DNA of 64,000 nt from Pseudanabaena sp. Chao 1811 (GTDB lineage: Bacteria > Cyanobacteriota > Cyanobacteriia > Pseudanabaenales > Pseudanabaenaceae), in assembly GCF_027942295.1 (NCBI RefSeq), contig NZ_CP101416.1, positions 186,001-250,000 of the forward strand. Direction: 5' to 3'. The notes below the pieces were generated by a model that searched no databases, was not told the origin of the DNA, and saw nothing but the letters and a program-made list of their open reading frames with translations. Both the position numbers and the translations under genes were made by a program. Shown here piece by piece: positions 1 to 9,002 of this stretch. The number at the start of each line of letters is the position of its first letter. Positions within the stretch are counted from its first letter, which is position 1.

Positions 1-541
1 TGGCGATCGCACGATTCGGTTATGGAATGCGGAAACTGGTAAACCCATCAAGACATTCCTCGAAAAATCTTGGGTCTATGATGTGTCCTTTACGCCCGAC
101 GGCAAAGTTTTAGTGAGTGCTTGCAAAGATGGGGCAATTCACCTATGGAATGTTGAAACAGGAAAAGTGGTCAAAACTCTGGTGGAAAGTGGTAGCTCTG
201 TCCGTGCCATCAACTACAGCAATAATGGCAAACTGATTGCAAGTGCAATGGAAGATAATACGGTGCGTCTATGGGATGCCACCACAGGTCAGTTAAAGGA
301 AGTGCTGACGGGGCATACGGGTGAAGTGCATACCCTCGATTTTAGTAAGGATGATCGCTTACTTGCCAGTGGCAGTGCGGATAAGACTGTCCGAGTGTGG
401 CATTTAAAAGAAAAGCGATCGCCACAGGTTTTAGCTGATCACGAACGTGGTGTTGCTTCCGTGGAATTTAGCCCCGATCAGAAGTTTTTGATTAGTGGCA
501 GTCTCGATGGCAAAATCAAAATCTGGAAATTAGCTTTATAA
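1..541 (+). CDS. WD40 repeat protein, C-terminal part (start lies outside window)
   Basis: The frame is open from base 2 to the stop at 539-541, so this is the 3' end of a longer gene; the GTG at 83 is only an internal codon. About four WD40 blades are visible, each ending in a W-[DN]-x2-TG-type turn (for example TIRLWNAETGK, TVRLWDATTGQ, TVRVWHLKEK, KIKIWKLAL). WD40 blades form beta-propeller scaffolds for protein contacts, and in cyanobacteria they often follow kinase, protease or NTPase domains that would lie upstream here. The last codon and stop fall inside the terminal inverted repeat of the small element at 535-688, so that element supplies the 3' end of the gene. Partner and process cannot be inferred. 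Confidence 0.9.
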   Translation, partial: GDRTIRLWNAETGKPIKTFLEKSWVYDVSFTPDGKVLVSACKDGAIHLWNVETGKVVKTLVESGSSVRAINYSNNGKLIASAMEDNTVRLWDATTGQLKEVLTGHTGEVHTLDFSKDDRLLASGSADKTVRVWHLKEKRSPQVLADHERGVASVEFSPDQKFLISGSLDGKIKIWKLAL

Positions 542-688
542 AGGTATTAACATACTTGACGGACAAATCTCTAAAACCCCCTCTAACTCCCCCTTGGAAG
601 GGGGAGAACTTAGACTTCCCCCCTTTCAAGGGGGGACTGAGGGGGGTAAAAATCTGCGCAGTGTGTCAAGTATATTAACGCCTTTATA
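535..688. repeat. MITE-like element with 26-bp imperfect terminal inverted repeats
   Basis: Bases 535-560 and 663-688 are inverted copies matching at 23 of 26 positions; each outer end reads TTTATAAAGG. The 102-bp interior carries two short hairpins of the CCCCCTT...AAGGGGG type common in cyanobacterial intergenic DNA. There is no coding capacity. The left end contains the WD40 stop codon. The TTTATAAAGGTATTAAC end recurs at 43903 over another stop codon. Confidence 0.65.
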
Positions 689-721
689 AAATGGTCAGCA
701 TTTTGCACTGGACTTAAACCA

Positions 722-760
722 AAAAGCTGTGACGCTCGCGCAGCGAGCGTCACAGCTTTT
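722..760. terminator. Perfect 18-bp hairpin with 3-nt loop between convergent genes
   Basis: The arms 722-739 and 743-760 are exact inverse complements around the loop GCA, starting with AAAAGC and ending with GCTTTT. It can act as a terminator on both strands. It touches the stop codon of the minus-strand gene at 760-762. Confidence 0.7.
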
Positions 761-3306
761 CATAAAAATAGATCTTTTAAAAAGAAAGATATTTCGGCGC
801 GATCGCTGACATTGAAAAAGTCAAGGGGAACCACTCCATCCACATGCCGACTGACCACATTAAAGCCTAATCTGGCGCGTCGATAGTTAATGATCAGAGG
901 ACTATTGGCAGGTAAAGGCTGACGTAACCAAGCATCGAAATTCGTGGCTTGGTTCATGCGATCGCTCATAGCTTTAACTATGGCAACAGAACGCTCATCG
1001 GGCAAACTGCTAGAAGCAAATACATAGGCTCTTTCTAGTAATTTATCGCGCAAGTTGGGATTGAGCCAAGCCGAAACTACCATTTCTAAAGGTGTTTGTG
1101 GATTTTGTTTCACTGATGTTAATCCGTCCACATCATTAGCGATCGCCTTAGCGAGCAGTAATGCCATAGGATTTCCCGTTTGTTTGAGTTCGGTTATGGC
1201 ATTCGGCTGTCCTGTCCACCATCTTAAAGCGGCAAGATGCAAGGCCTGACTGGGATTACTGCTATATTGGCGCTCCACACTTGCCACGATCTGCGGATAT
1301 AGCGCTTGAAAGGTATCATCTGACCACATTGGGCTAGTAATAAAAATCGGATCATTAACTACTTCCGTAGTAATCGCCTTAATCGCTTCAGCCGTCTTGC
1401 CCTGACGCAATAAACTCACCCCTAAACCAAAATAGAGCGATTTTTTTAGAGGAAGTAGCTCTAAAGCGCGTCGGAAATAAGTCTCTGCTTCTGGCGCGGC
1501 GCTACTTGAAGTTTGCTGAAGACTGAGCCATGCCGCCGCATTGTAAGCTGCTTCGTTATTAGGGTTAGTGGCGATCGCGGTTTTGATCCATGCCAATCCC
1601 TCTTTTTGCCAAGTTTGCGCCTGCGGTAAATTGCTGTAGGTAAGGGCAAGGTCAGCTAAGTTCCAACCCAATTGATAGGGATAGTAAGGCTCCCAAGGGG
1701 CAAGTTGATTGGCAAGTTTGAGGCGATCTTGAAATTTATCAACGGCGGCGATCGCTTCAGGTAGAAATTCCTGTTTTGCATTGGCTAAATCTACCTTTGC
1801 CCTTGATAAATAGATAAACCCTACACTTGATGCTTGCCAAGCCGTATTCACAGGTACTAACCAAGCGATCGCCGCAACAAGATAAACTGTGGTAATCATT
1901 GCTAACCACAGACGGGGCTGTTTGTAATAGCCAAGGGTAATGAGTTCGCCTGTATGTAACTGTCCTAAATAAGCTAAAGCCGCAAAGATAATCACTAAAC
2001 TGCCACTAATTGCAGGGACATCAAGCTGATAGTCCGTAATTGCCAACATGCCATAGCCCAGCAAACTACCAAATAGTCCATAGGCGATCGCTTGATCCTG
2101 CGGATGAGCCTGCCAACTGCGAGAGCGATGCAATTTGATAAAAAGAGATGCGATCGCTACTAATAAAACGACAAAGGTAATCACAGCACCAATCCCTAGT
2201 TCTGCCCAGAGATGCACAGGTGTGCTGTGCAATTGGAATAAAATCTCCGCTTCGCGCCCTGCCCATTGGGGACGATATTGCTGATAGAGCATAATTGCCG
2301 AGCCTGCCCCTGCCCCAAATAGCCAATGATCTAAGCCCATGCGCCAACCCACATCGGCAGCAATGGTTCTAAACAGTAATTCCCCAGAGCCTTGGGTCGG
2401 ATTTGCAAAACTAGTGAGCAATCCTGATATCAAAGATCGCAAGCGATTATTTGCCGCTATTAGTAATCCGAATATGGTGATCGCCCCTGTCCCGCCAAAA
2501 ATGACTAACCAGCGACTAACGTTGCTACGAAATAGTGCCACGATAATTGCATATAAAACTATGGCTCCCAATCCCAAAAATCCGCCCCGTGAACTGGTGG
2601 TATATAAATCAATTAGCCCTAGCCCAATGCCTAATAGCCAGATTGATCGCCACATCCCCTTTTGGGCGATCGCTAAACTTCCAAAAAGTGGCAACACTAA
2701 CATCAAAAATCCTGCCACATAATTTTGATGCCCCATCGGGGCCCAATTGCGAGACATCAAATCCGAAAAGTCGTAATTAAGATTGAGTCCCCATTGATTT
2801 AGCTTGGCTAATTGCGCTAGCTGTGGCAGCCATGTTTGCGTTGTCCATAGAAATAAGCTTTCAATAATTACAGCTATTCCCAGCAAACCTTGAAATCTGA
2901 GAATTGATAAGACTCCCGAATCCCTAGAGTTATTTGATGATGTGGAGTTATGTCCTATATTGTCAGTTACATGCAGAAAATTATTAGTTACATATAGCGC
3001 AATCAAATACCCAAAGGCAGTCAAGCTATACCACATCCCCTGATTGGGAAATTGCGAAAACATTGTGGATAAGCAGAGGGTGACAAAGCCAGAACCAACT
3101 ACCCAGTCAAAGCTGCTACCTAATAAATAAAAGGGTTTATCCTTGCGCCAGAGATTAAGCAAACCTGCGATCGCAAAGCATAGTAATCCCACTTGCCACA
3201 GCAGTACAAAGGGAAATCCCACCATTTGTGTACTGCTATCGGGTAGTAAAGTGAATAAGATATAGGCGGCGATGCCTAACTGGATGATTAACCGACCTGT
3301 ACTCAT
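760..3306 (-). CDS. O-antigen ligase/polymerase-like membrane protein with C-terminal TPR region
   Basis: About the first 500 residues hold a dozen hydrophobic segments. A large loop contains a HSTPVHLWAELGIG segment, which fits the O-antigen ligase/Wzy_C family (PF04932), and SSRGGFLGL is also typical. The C-terminal third is helical and TPR-like, with NPNNEAAYNAAAWLSLQQ and LPLKKSLYFGLGVSLLRQGK. Family members ligate or polymerise surface glycans at the inner membrane; the substrate here is unknown. I take ATG 3306 as the start; GTG 3318 in the same frame would add four residues. The stop abuts the hairpin at 722-760. It is a single gene, with no glycan-biosynthesis neighbours to define a pathway. 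Confidence 0.8.
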   Translation of the reverse strand: MSTGRLIIQLGIAAYILFTLLPDSSTQMVGFPFVLLWQVGLLCFAIAGLLNLWRKDKPFYLLGSSFDWVVGSGFVTLCLSTMFSQFPNQGMWYSLTAFGYLIALYVTNNFLHVTDNIGHNSTSSNNSRDSGVLSILRFQGLLGIAVIIESLFLWTTQTWLPQLAQLAKLNQWGLNLNYDFSDLMSRNWAPMGHQNYVAGFLMLVLPLFGSLAIAQKGMWRSIWLLGIGLGLIDLYTTSSRGGFLGLGAIVLYAIIVALFRSNVSRWLVIFGGTGAITIFGLLIAANNRLRSLISGLLTSFANPTQGSGELLFRTIAADVGWRMGLDHWLFGAGAGSAIMLYQQYRPQWAGREAEILFQLHSTPVHLWAELGIGAVITFVVLLVAIASLFIKLHRSRSWQAHPQDQAIAYGLFGSLLGYGMLAITDYQLDVPAISGSLVIIFAALAYLGQLHTGELITLGYYKQPRLWLAMITTVYLVAAIAWLVPVNTAWQASSVGFIYLSRAKVDLANAKQEFLPEAIAAVDKFQDRLKLANQLAPWEPYYPYQLGWNLADLALTYSNLPQAQTWQKEGLAWIKTAIATNPNNEAAYNAAAWLSLQQTSSSAAPEAETYFRRALELLPLKKSLYFGLGVSLLRQGKTAEAIKAITTEVVNDPIFITSPMWSDDTFQALYPQIVASVERQYSSNPSQALHLAALRWWTGQPNAITELKQTGNPMALLLAKAIANDVDGLTSVKQNPQTPLEMVVSAWLNPNLRDKLLERAYVFASSSLPDERSVAIVKAMSDRMNQATNFDAWLRQPLPANSPLIINYRRARLGFNVVSRHVDGVVPLDFFNVSDRAEISFFLKDLFL

Positions 3307-3530
3307 AAAACTCGACACCCAAACTCAGCAAAGGATAATCAACAAAAATAATCAATAAAAATTAGCAATTTACGGGAAAGAAGACAATTTCTAGCTTTTC
3401 TCTGGTAAATCAACAGGTTAAACTTAATTATGTCAGCAATTCTCATATCAAAACCGATTTTGGGGTGGCATCATCCATAGACCTGTTTAAAAATCGGGAT
3501 ATTATGGCGATCGCTCATACTTTGTAACTT

Positions 3531-4727
3531 ATGAACGAAGTTTTATCATCTTGGGATTCTAGTGAAGTAATAGGGGTTGAATTAATTGCCAATGCAATGT
3601 TCTCAAGTACTAACCCTGAAGAGCTATTAAAAATATTCTTAACTAGTTTGGGGGAAAATCTCGCTGTCAATCGAGCTGCTATTTACCAGTTTATTGACCA
3701 TAATCAGGGCAAAGTGCTTGTAGAAGCTGTTTCTCAAAATTATCAGAGCATTAGAAATCAAGTATATCCAATTAATTATTTTGGAATAGCTTGCCCCAAC
3801 AACTATCCTTGCGATCGCCCTGTGATTTTGTCAGATCTTTCTCAAGTAACTGAGACTTTGACTATCCATAATTATTGGCAAAGTACACAGGTTAACTCTA
3901 TGATGTCAGCGCCAATCTTATTGGATGAAGCCACATCAATTAATCAAATCTGGGGATTAGCTTTTGTCCAACAATGCGATCGTTCAAGAATATGGAAATC
4001 CCATGAAGCTGACTTTCTCTTTAAAATGTCCCAAGTTTTAAGCCAATGCTTGCAATATTGGCAATTGCGATTGAGATCACCTGCCTTCTCTAAATTGTTT
4101 TCTATCGGTTCCCAATATCCAAGCCAGCCATTTGGTGATAACGATCAAGAAGAATTTATTGCCAAAAGAGTAGAGCTATCTCCAGATCTAGAAGAGATAC
4201 CGACACAGACAGAGACTGGCTCTGAGGAAATCGCAGTGTCGAGTAGCTTTAATATTCCCGATGATGAAGACAATGAAATCCTTGATAGGGTTAATTTTAA
4301 AAGTAGTCAAACTTCTATTAATCAAGCTATTAATCTCGCAATGCAAAAACTGGAGAGGCAGAGGCAAAATAGTTCTGCGCAATATTCCCATGATTTTGTG
4401 CAAATAGATGATTTCCAAGAATTCGATGGATTTGATGATGTTGATGTCGAATCTTTAACTTTAGAAGATGTCTTAGAAGATATTCACCATGAGCAACCTC
4501 AAGATAAAGTTAGCTATTTGCAGCGAAGAGTCCAAGAATTGACAGAATCGCTACAGCAGAAGCTAGATGAAGTCGAAATACTTCAGGAACAAATTCAAGA
4601 ATTAACGGAATCTCAAAGAAAATGTAGCGAGATATTGCTAGCTTTACAGTCAGAAAATCTCACGAAAACGATTAAAGATGCCGTCGTAGAAGTTTACCGT
4701 TCCCTTTTATCTGACTCATCAGCATAA
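3531..4727 (+). CDS. GAF-domain protein with acidic linker and C-terminal coiled coil
   Basis: Residues about 10-180 resemble a GAF sensor domain (NPEELLKIFLTSLGENL, VNRAAIYQFI, MSAPILLDE, WGLAFVQQCDRSRIWKSHE). The middle (about 200-330) is very acidic and probably disordered. Residues about 335-395 are heptad-rich and look like a coiled coil (LQRRVQELTESLQQKLDEVEILQEQIQELTES region). No kinase, cyclase or output domain is present, so it is probably a regulatory or scaffold protein that binds a small ligand or a partner. I do not see a clear bilin-binding motif. It stands alone and is followed by a convergent hairpin terminator at 4740. Confidence 0.7.
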   Translation: MNEVLSSWDSSEVIGVELIANAMFSSTNPEELLKIFLTSLGENLAVNRAAIYQFIDHNQGKVLVEAVSQNYQSIRNQVYPINYFGIACPNNYPCDRPVILSDLSQVTETLTIHNYWQSTQVNSMMSAPILLDEATSINQIWGLAFVQQCDRSRIWKSHEADFLFKMSQVLSQCLQYWQLRLRSPAFSKLFSIGSQYPSQPFGDNDQEEFIAKRVELSPDLEEIPTQTETGSEEIAVSSSFNIPDDEDNEILDRVNFKSSQTSINQAINLAMQKLERQRQNSSAQYSHDFVQIDDFQEFDGFDDVDVESLTLEDVLEDIHHEQPQDKVSYLQRRVQELTESLQQKLDEVEILQEQIQELTESQRKCSEILLALQSENLTKTIKDAVVEVYRSLLSDSSA

Positions 4728-4739
4728 TAACTGGTAACT

Positions 4740-4764
4740 AGAAGCGGTGCAAAGCGCCGCTTCT
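4740..4764. terminator. Hairpin between convergent genes
   Basis: An 11-bp stem (one T:G pair) around the loop AAA, from AGAAGCGG to CCGCTTCT. It lies 12 bases past one stop codon and 11 bases before the convergent stop at 4776. Confidence 0.6.
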
Positions 4765-4775
4765 AAATTCTTCTG

Positions 4776-4973
4776 CTATTTACGAGTTACGACTGCTTCA
4801 ATATGAGCAGTTTGAGTTTTAACATTTGTGTCTGTATCAACTTTGCCTTCTACGGCAGTGATCGCCCAACGCAATGGTTCTCCATGTTTGGCTAGCTCCT
4901 GTTCAACGGTTTTAGCGATCGCTTCTTGCTTCTCATTAATCTCAATTTCCGCAGTAATAAAATGGGTAGTCAT
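4776..4973 (-). CDS. Small conserved-looking protein of unknown function (65 aa)
   Basis: ATG start at 4973. The product is soluble, about 65 residues, with an alternating hydrophobic N-terminal strand (THFITAEIEINE), an amphipathic helix (KQEAIAKTVEQELAKHGEPL) and a second strand pair (RWAITAVEGKV, TAHIEAVVTRK). This beta-alpha-beta-beta layout suggests one small compact domain. No family is recognised. The gene is monocistronic and convergent with the GAF gene. Composition and HIP1 content match the neighbours, which supports a real gene. Confidence 0.6.
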   Translation of the reverse strand: MTTHFITAEIEINEKQEAIAKTVEQELAKHGEPLRWAITAVEGKVDTDTNVKTQTAHIEAVVTRK

Positions 4974-5107
4974 TTTGGTTGATTTTGGCTTAAGTTAATA
5001 GTTTGATTAATTAGGATTGTATAGTGATTTGCTGCTATTGGATATAACTTTCGCGGCGATCGCCTATCATCAAAAATATATAGCAGTTGCCAATAACATC
5101 ATTTGCC

Positions 5108-8100
5108 ATGAGTTCTGATTCGGAAAAGGTTAGCAAAATTAACACAAATTCTAAATGGCAGTTTTGGATTGATCGCGGTGGTACTTTTACCGATATTGTC
5201 GCCCAACGTCCCGATGGCGAGATTGTGCTGCATAAATTGCTTTCGGAAAATCCCGATCGCTACACCGATGCGCCGATTCAAGGAATTCGCGATATTTTAG
5301 GACTTTCGATCAATGAAGCAATTCCTATTGAGCAAATTGCCGCAATTAAAATGGGAACGACGGTGGCGACTAATGCTTTGTTAGAACGAAAAGGCGATCG
5401 CACGGTTTTATTAATTACTAAGGGATTCCGCGATGCCTTACGCATCGGCTATCAGCATCGCCCGAATATTTTTGCTCGCCATATTGTGTTACCTGAAATG
5501 CTCTATGAGCAGGTAATTGAAATAGAAGAACGTTATAGCGCTCATGGGGAAGTTCTCATTTCTTTAAATGAGGATTTGGCGATTCAAGAATTACAAAAAG
5601 CTTATGATTTAGGAATTAGGGCTTGTGCGATTGCTTTAATGCATAGTTATCGCTATCCGCACCATGAGCAAAGGTTAGCCGAATTAGCTGAGCAAATTGG
5701 CTTCACGCAAGTTTCTGTATCCCATGAAATTAGTTCCTTAATTAAGTTTGTTAGTCGTGGCGATACGACGGTTGTGGATGCCTATCTATCGCCAATTCTC
5801 AAACGCTATGTCGATCTCGTTAGTGCTGAACTTAATCAGACCCTCACCTCTAGCCCCTCTCCTGTGGGAGAGGGGAATGCGACCCTCACCCCTAGCCCCT
5901 CTCCCGCAGGAGAGGGGAATGCGACTACAAAATTAATGTTTATGCAGTCTAATGGCGGCTTGACGGAAGCGAAGACTTTTCAAGGGAAAAATAGTATTCT
6001 TTCGGGACCGGCAGGCGGGATTGTGGGGGCAGTGCAAACCTGTCTGCAAGCAGGTTTTGAGAAAATCATTAGTTTTGATATGGGTGGAACTTCTACAGAT
6101 GTGGCGCATTATGCGGGAAGTTATGAGCGATCGCTATCTACAGAAGTTGCTGGGGTGAGGCTGAGTACACCGATGATGGCAATCCATACGGTGGCGGCGG
6201 GTGGCGGCTCGTTACTGTTTTTTGATGGCGCAAGGTATCGCGTAGGACCTGAATCAGCAGGCGCATTTCCTGGCCCCGCCTGTTATCGCAATGGCGGTAA
6301 TTTAGCCGTAACCGATTGCAATGTGATGTTAGGGAAGTTACAGCCTGATTTCTTTCCGAAAGTATTTGGGAAAGATGGGAATTTGCCCCTCGATCGCGAA
6401 GTTGTGGTTGAGAAGTTTACGGAATTAGCGCAAACCATTAGCCAAACCACAGGTCAAACGGTTACGCCTGAAGTTGTCGCCCAAGGATTCCTAGAAATTG
6501 CTGTCGAAAAAATGGCGATGGCTATTAAGAAAATATCGGTGCAGCGCGGCTATGATGTCTCGGAATATGTCCTCTGTTGCTTTGGTGGTGCGGGTGGTCA
6601 GCACGCCTGCGCGATCGCGGATGTGTTAGGTATGACGCAGGTATTTATCCATCCCTACGCAGGGGTACTATCCGCCTATGGTATCGGTTTAGCGGATATT
6701 CGCACAATTCGCGATCGCTCGGTGGAGTCAGAGCTAAATTTAGAACTACTTGCGGAACTGGAAACTATGGCGCAAAATCTTAGTGAAGAGGGCAAGAGCG
6801 AGATTTTGCAAGGTAATGAGGATGGCGATTTGCAGGTTGAAACCAGTTTGCGACTGCGTTACACAGGTACAGATTCATCGCTAACTGTAATAATTCCGAA
6901 TCCTCTCAACTTCTCTTCTCAAGAAACTTTTGATTATTTGCGAACTAATTTTGAAGCTTTGCACAAGGATCGCTATGGCTTCATCTTTGCAGACAAGGCT
7001 CTAATCGTTGAAGCGATCGCTGTGGAAACCATCATTTCAAGGAAAAAGGAGAAAGGAAAAAGGAAAAAGGCTAATAGCCAACAGCCAAAAGCTAATAGCC
7101 AATCTAACAGCCAAAAAGCCCAAGTCTATATGGCAGGCGCATGGCGCGAAACTCCTGTATTTCAGCGGGAGGATTTGCGGGTAGGCGATCGCATTGTAGG
7201 GGCAGCATTGATTATTGATGCGACGGGTACTAATGCGATCGAACCTAATTGGGAAGCAGAGTTAAATGAGGATGATTGTTTGATATTGAGGCGATCGCCT
7301 CAATATCAAAATCAAATGTCTGGAGGAGAAGAAATTGAAGTCCCCCTTATTAAGTGGGATTTAGGGGGATCTCTTCCCGATCCGATTAAATTAGAAATCT
7401 TTAATAATCTCTTTCAATCCATTGCCGAGCAGATGGGGTTTACCCTGCAAAATACGAGTGCAAGTGTGAATATCCGTGAGCGCTTGGACTTTTCCTGTGC
7501 GATTTTCGATCGCGAAGGCGAATTAGTTGCCAATGCACCGCATATTCCTGTGCATCTTGGATCGATGGGTGAAAGCGTCAAGGCTTTAATCAAAGAAAAG
7601 GGAACAGAAAATATCCATTTTGGTGATGTGTTTGCAACAAATAATCCCTATAACGGAGGAACCCATTTACCTGATATCACGGTAATTACGCCTGTATTTA
7701 TTGATTCCGAACAGCCGATTTTTTATGTTGCTTCGCGCGGACATCATGCAGATATTGGTGGGATTACCCCCGGTTCCATGCCTTCTAATAGTACCAGTAT
7801 CGAAGAAGAAGGAATTCTCTTTGACAATTTCCAACTTGTAAAAAATGGTCAGTTTTGCGAAGCGGAAACCCTCGCTTTATTAACTTCTAGTGCATATCCC
7901 GCCCGTAATCCTGCTCAAAATATTGCCGATTTACAAGCCCAGATCGCCGCCAATGAATGTGGAGCAAAGGAACTTAAGCGCATGGTGAATCATTATAGTG
8001 CGACAATAGTGCAAGCCTATATGGGTTTTGTGCGCGACAATGCAGAAGATGCTATTCGGAAGGCGATCGCTAATCTTGCCAAGGAAAAAGATGAACGTAG

Positions 8101-8911
8101 GTTTGTTTATCCGATTGATAATGGAAGTCAAATAGTTGTTTCCGTAAGTTTAGATCCCATTGAGAGAACGGCAAAGATTGACTTTACGGGAACTTCGGCG
8201 CAATTAGGAAATAACTTTAATGCGCCGCTTGCGGTGTGTAAAGCCGTTGTTTTGTATGTGTTCCGTACTCTCGTTGATGATGATATCCCTCTCAATGGGG
8301 GATGTTTGGAACCTTTGGAAATTATTGTTCCTGAAGGCTCGATGCTTAATCCTGTTTATCCTGCGGCGGTAGTGGCGGGAAATGTGGAGACTTCTCAGGC
8401 GATCGCCAATGCTTTGTATGGTGCATTGGGCGTGATGGCAGCCTCACAGGGGACGATGAATAACTTTACCTTTGGTAGCGATCGCTATCAATATTACGAA
8501 ACTATTTGCGGCGGATCGGGTGCGGGGATTGATTTTGATGGTACTGATGCGATTCAAACGCACATGACCAATTCGCGACTCACCGATCCTGAGATTCTGG
8601 AATGGCGATTTCCTGTTCTTTTGGAAGAGTTCTCCATCAGGGCAAATAGTGGCGGGAAGGGCAAACACAGAGGCGGTAATGGTGTGACGAGGCGGATCAA
8701 GTTTCTAGAACCGATGACTGCGGCGATTTTGTCGAGTAGTCGCGTGATTCCTCCCTTTGGCTTAAATGGTGGCGAAGCGGGTGCAACTGGACGCAATTAT
8801 GTAGTTAGGAATGATGGCACGATTACCGATTTAACCAGTACGGCGACAGTCCAAATGGAGTCTGGAGATACTTTTGTAATTGAAACTCCTGCGGGGGGAG
8901 GCTATGGATAG
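5108..8911 (+). CDS. 5-oxoprolinase / hydantoinase A+B fusion
   Basis: A single 1267-residue polypeptide joins a HyuA-type half (about 10-690) to a HyuB-type half (about 760-1267), as in ATP-dependent 5-oxoprolinases that open L-5-oxoproline to glutamate, and in related hydantoinases. HyuA marks are WIDRGGTFTDIVAQRPDG near the N-terminus, GTTVATNALLERKGDRT, SFDMGGTSTDVA and GGAGGQHA. HyuB marks are FATNNPYNGGTHLPDITV, SRGHHADIGGITPGSMP and ETPAGGGYG at the end. ATG 5108 fits the family better than TTG 5087. Two stretches are foreign-looking: a tandem 42-bp repeat at 5839-5922 inside the HyuA half, and a Lys/Asn/Gln-rich linker from about 7040 to 7120. Oxoprolinase versus hydantoinase specificity cannot be settled from sequence alone. 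Confidence 0.88.
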   Translation: MSSDSEKVSKINTNSKWQFWIDRGGTFTDIVAQRPDGEIVLHKLLSENPDRYTDAPIQGIRDILGLSINEAIPIEQIAAIKMGTTVATNALLERKGDRTVLLITKGFRDALRIGYQHRPNIFARHIVLPEMLYEQVIEIEERYSAHGEVLISLNEDLAIQELQKAYDLGIRACAIALMHSYRYPHHEQRLAELAEQIGFTQVSVSHEISSLIKFVSRGDTTVVDAYLSPILKRYVDLVSAELNQTLTSSPSPVGEGNATLTPSPSPAGEGNATTKLMFMQSNGGLTEAKTFQGKNSILSGPAGGIVGAVQTCLQAGFEKIISFDMGGTSTDVAHYAGSYERSLSTEVAGVRLSTPMMAIHTVAAGGGSLLFFDGARYRVGPESAGAFPGPACYRNGGNLAVTDCNVMLGKLQPDFFPKVFGKDGNLPLDREVVVEKFTELAQTISQTTGQTVTPEVVAQGFLEIAVEKMAMAIKKISVQRGYDVSEYVLCCFGGAGGQHACAIADVLGMTQVFIHPYAGVLSAYGIGLADIRTIRDRSVESELNLELLAELETMAQNLSEEGKSEILQGNEDGDLQVETSLRLRYTGTDSSLTVIIPNPLNFSSQETFDYLRTNFEALHKDRYGFIFADKALIVEAIAVETIISRKKEKGKRKKANSQQPKANSQSNSQKAQVYMAGAWRETPVFQREDLRVGDRIVGAALIIDATGTNAIEPNWEAELNEDDCLILRRSPQYQNQMSGGEEIEVPLIKWDLGGSLPDPIKLEIFNNLFQSIAEQMGFTLQNTSASVNIRERLDFSCAIFDREGELVANAPHIPVHLGSMGESVKALIKEKGTENIHFGDVFATNNPYNGGTHLPDITVITPVFIDSEQPIFYVASRGHHADIGGITPGSMPSNSTSIEEEGILFDNFQLVKNGQFCEAETLALLTSSAYPARNPAQNIADLQAQIAANECGAKELKRMVNHYSATIVQAYMGFVRDNAEDAIRKAIANLAKEKDERRFVYPIDNGSQIVVSVSLDPIERTAKIDFTGTSAQLGNNFNAPLAVCKAVVLYVFRTLVDDDIPLNGGCLEPLEIIVPEGSMLNPVYPAAVVAGNVETSQAIANALYGALGVMAASQGTMNNFTFGSDRYQYYETICGGSGAGIDFDGTDAIQTHMTNSRLTDPEILEWRFPVLLEEFSIRANSGGKGKHRGGNGVTRRIKFLEPMTAAILSSSRVIPPFGLNGGEAGATGRNYVVRNDGTITDLTSTATVQMESGDTFVIETPAGGGYG
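5839..5922 (+). repeat. Tandem 42-bp repeat inserted in frame in the hydantoinase gene
   Basis: Units 5839-5880 and 5881-5922 differ at only a few bases. Each encodes 14 residues (TLTSSPSPVGEGNA then TLTPSPSPAGEGNA) and carries a CCCCTCTCC...GGAGAGGGG palindrome typical of intergenic repeats in cyanobacteria. It interrupts the HyuA domain between AELNQ and the MFMQSNGGL motif. Confidence 0.85.
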
Positions 8912-9002
8912 TTATGCAAAAGTATGTGTCAAATGGGTAATGAAGCGATCGCTACTTTTTCATAATTAGTTTATCTGAGATCTTGCAGCATTCGTGAAAG
9001 AG

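Noticed and set aside
5839-5922. Considered as part of a CRISPR array because of the repeated unit
   Set aside because: There are only two units with no spacers between them, and they are read in frame inside an enzyme gene.
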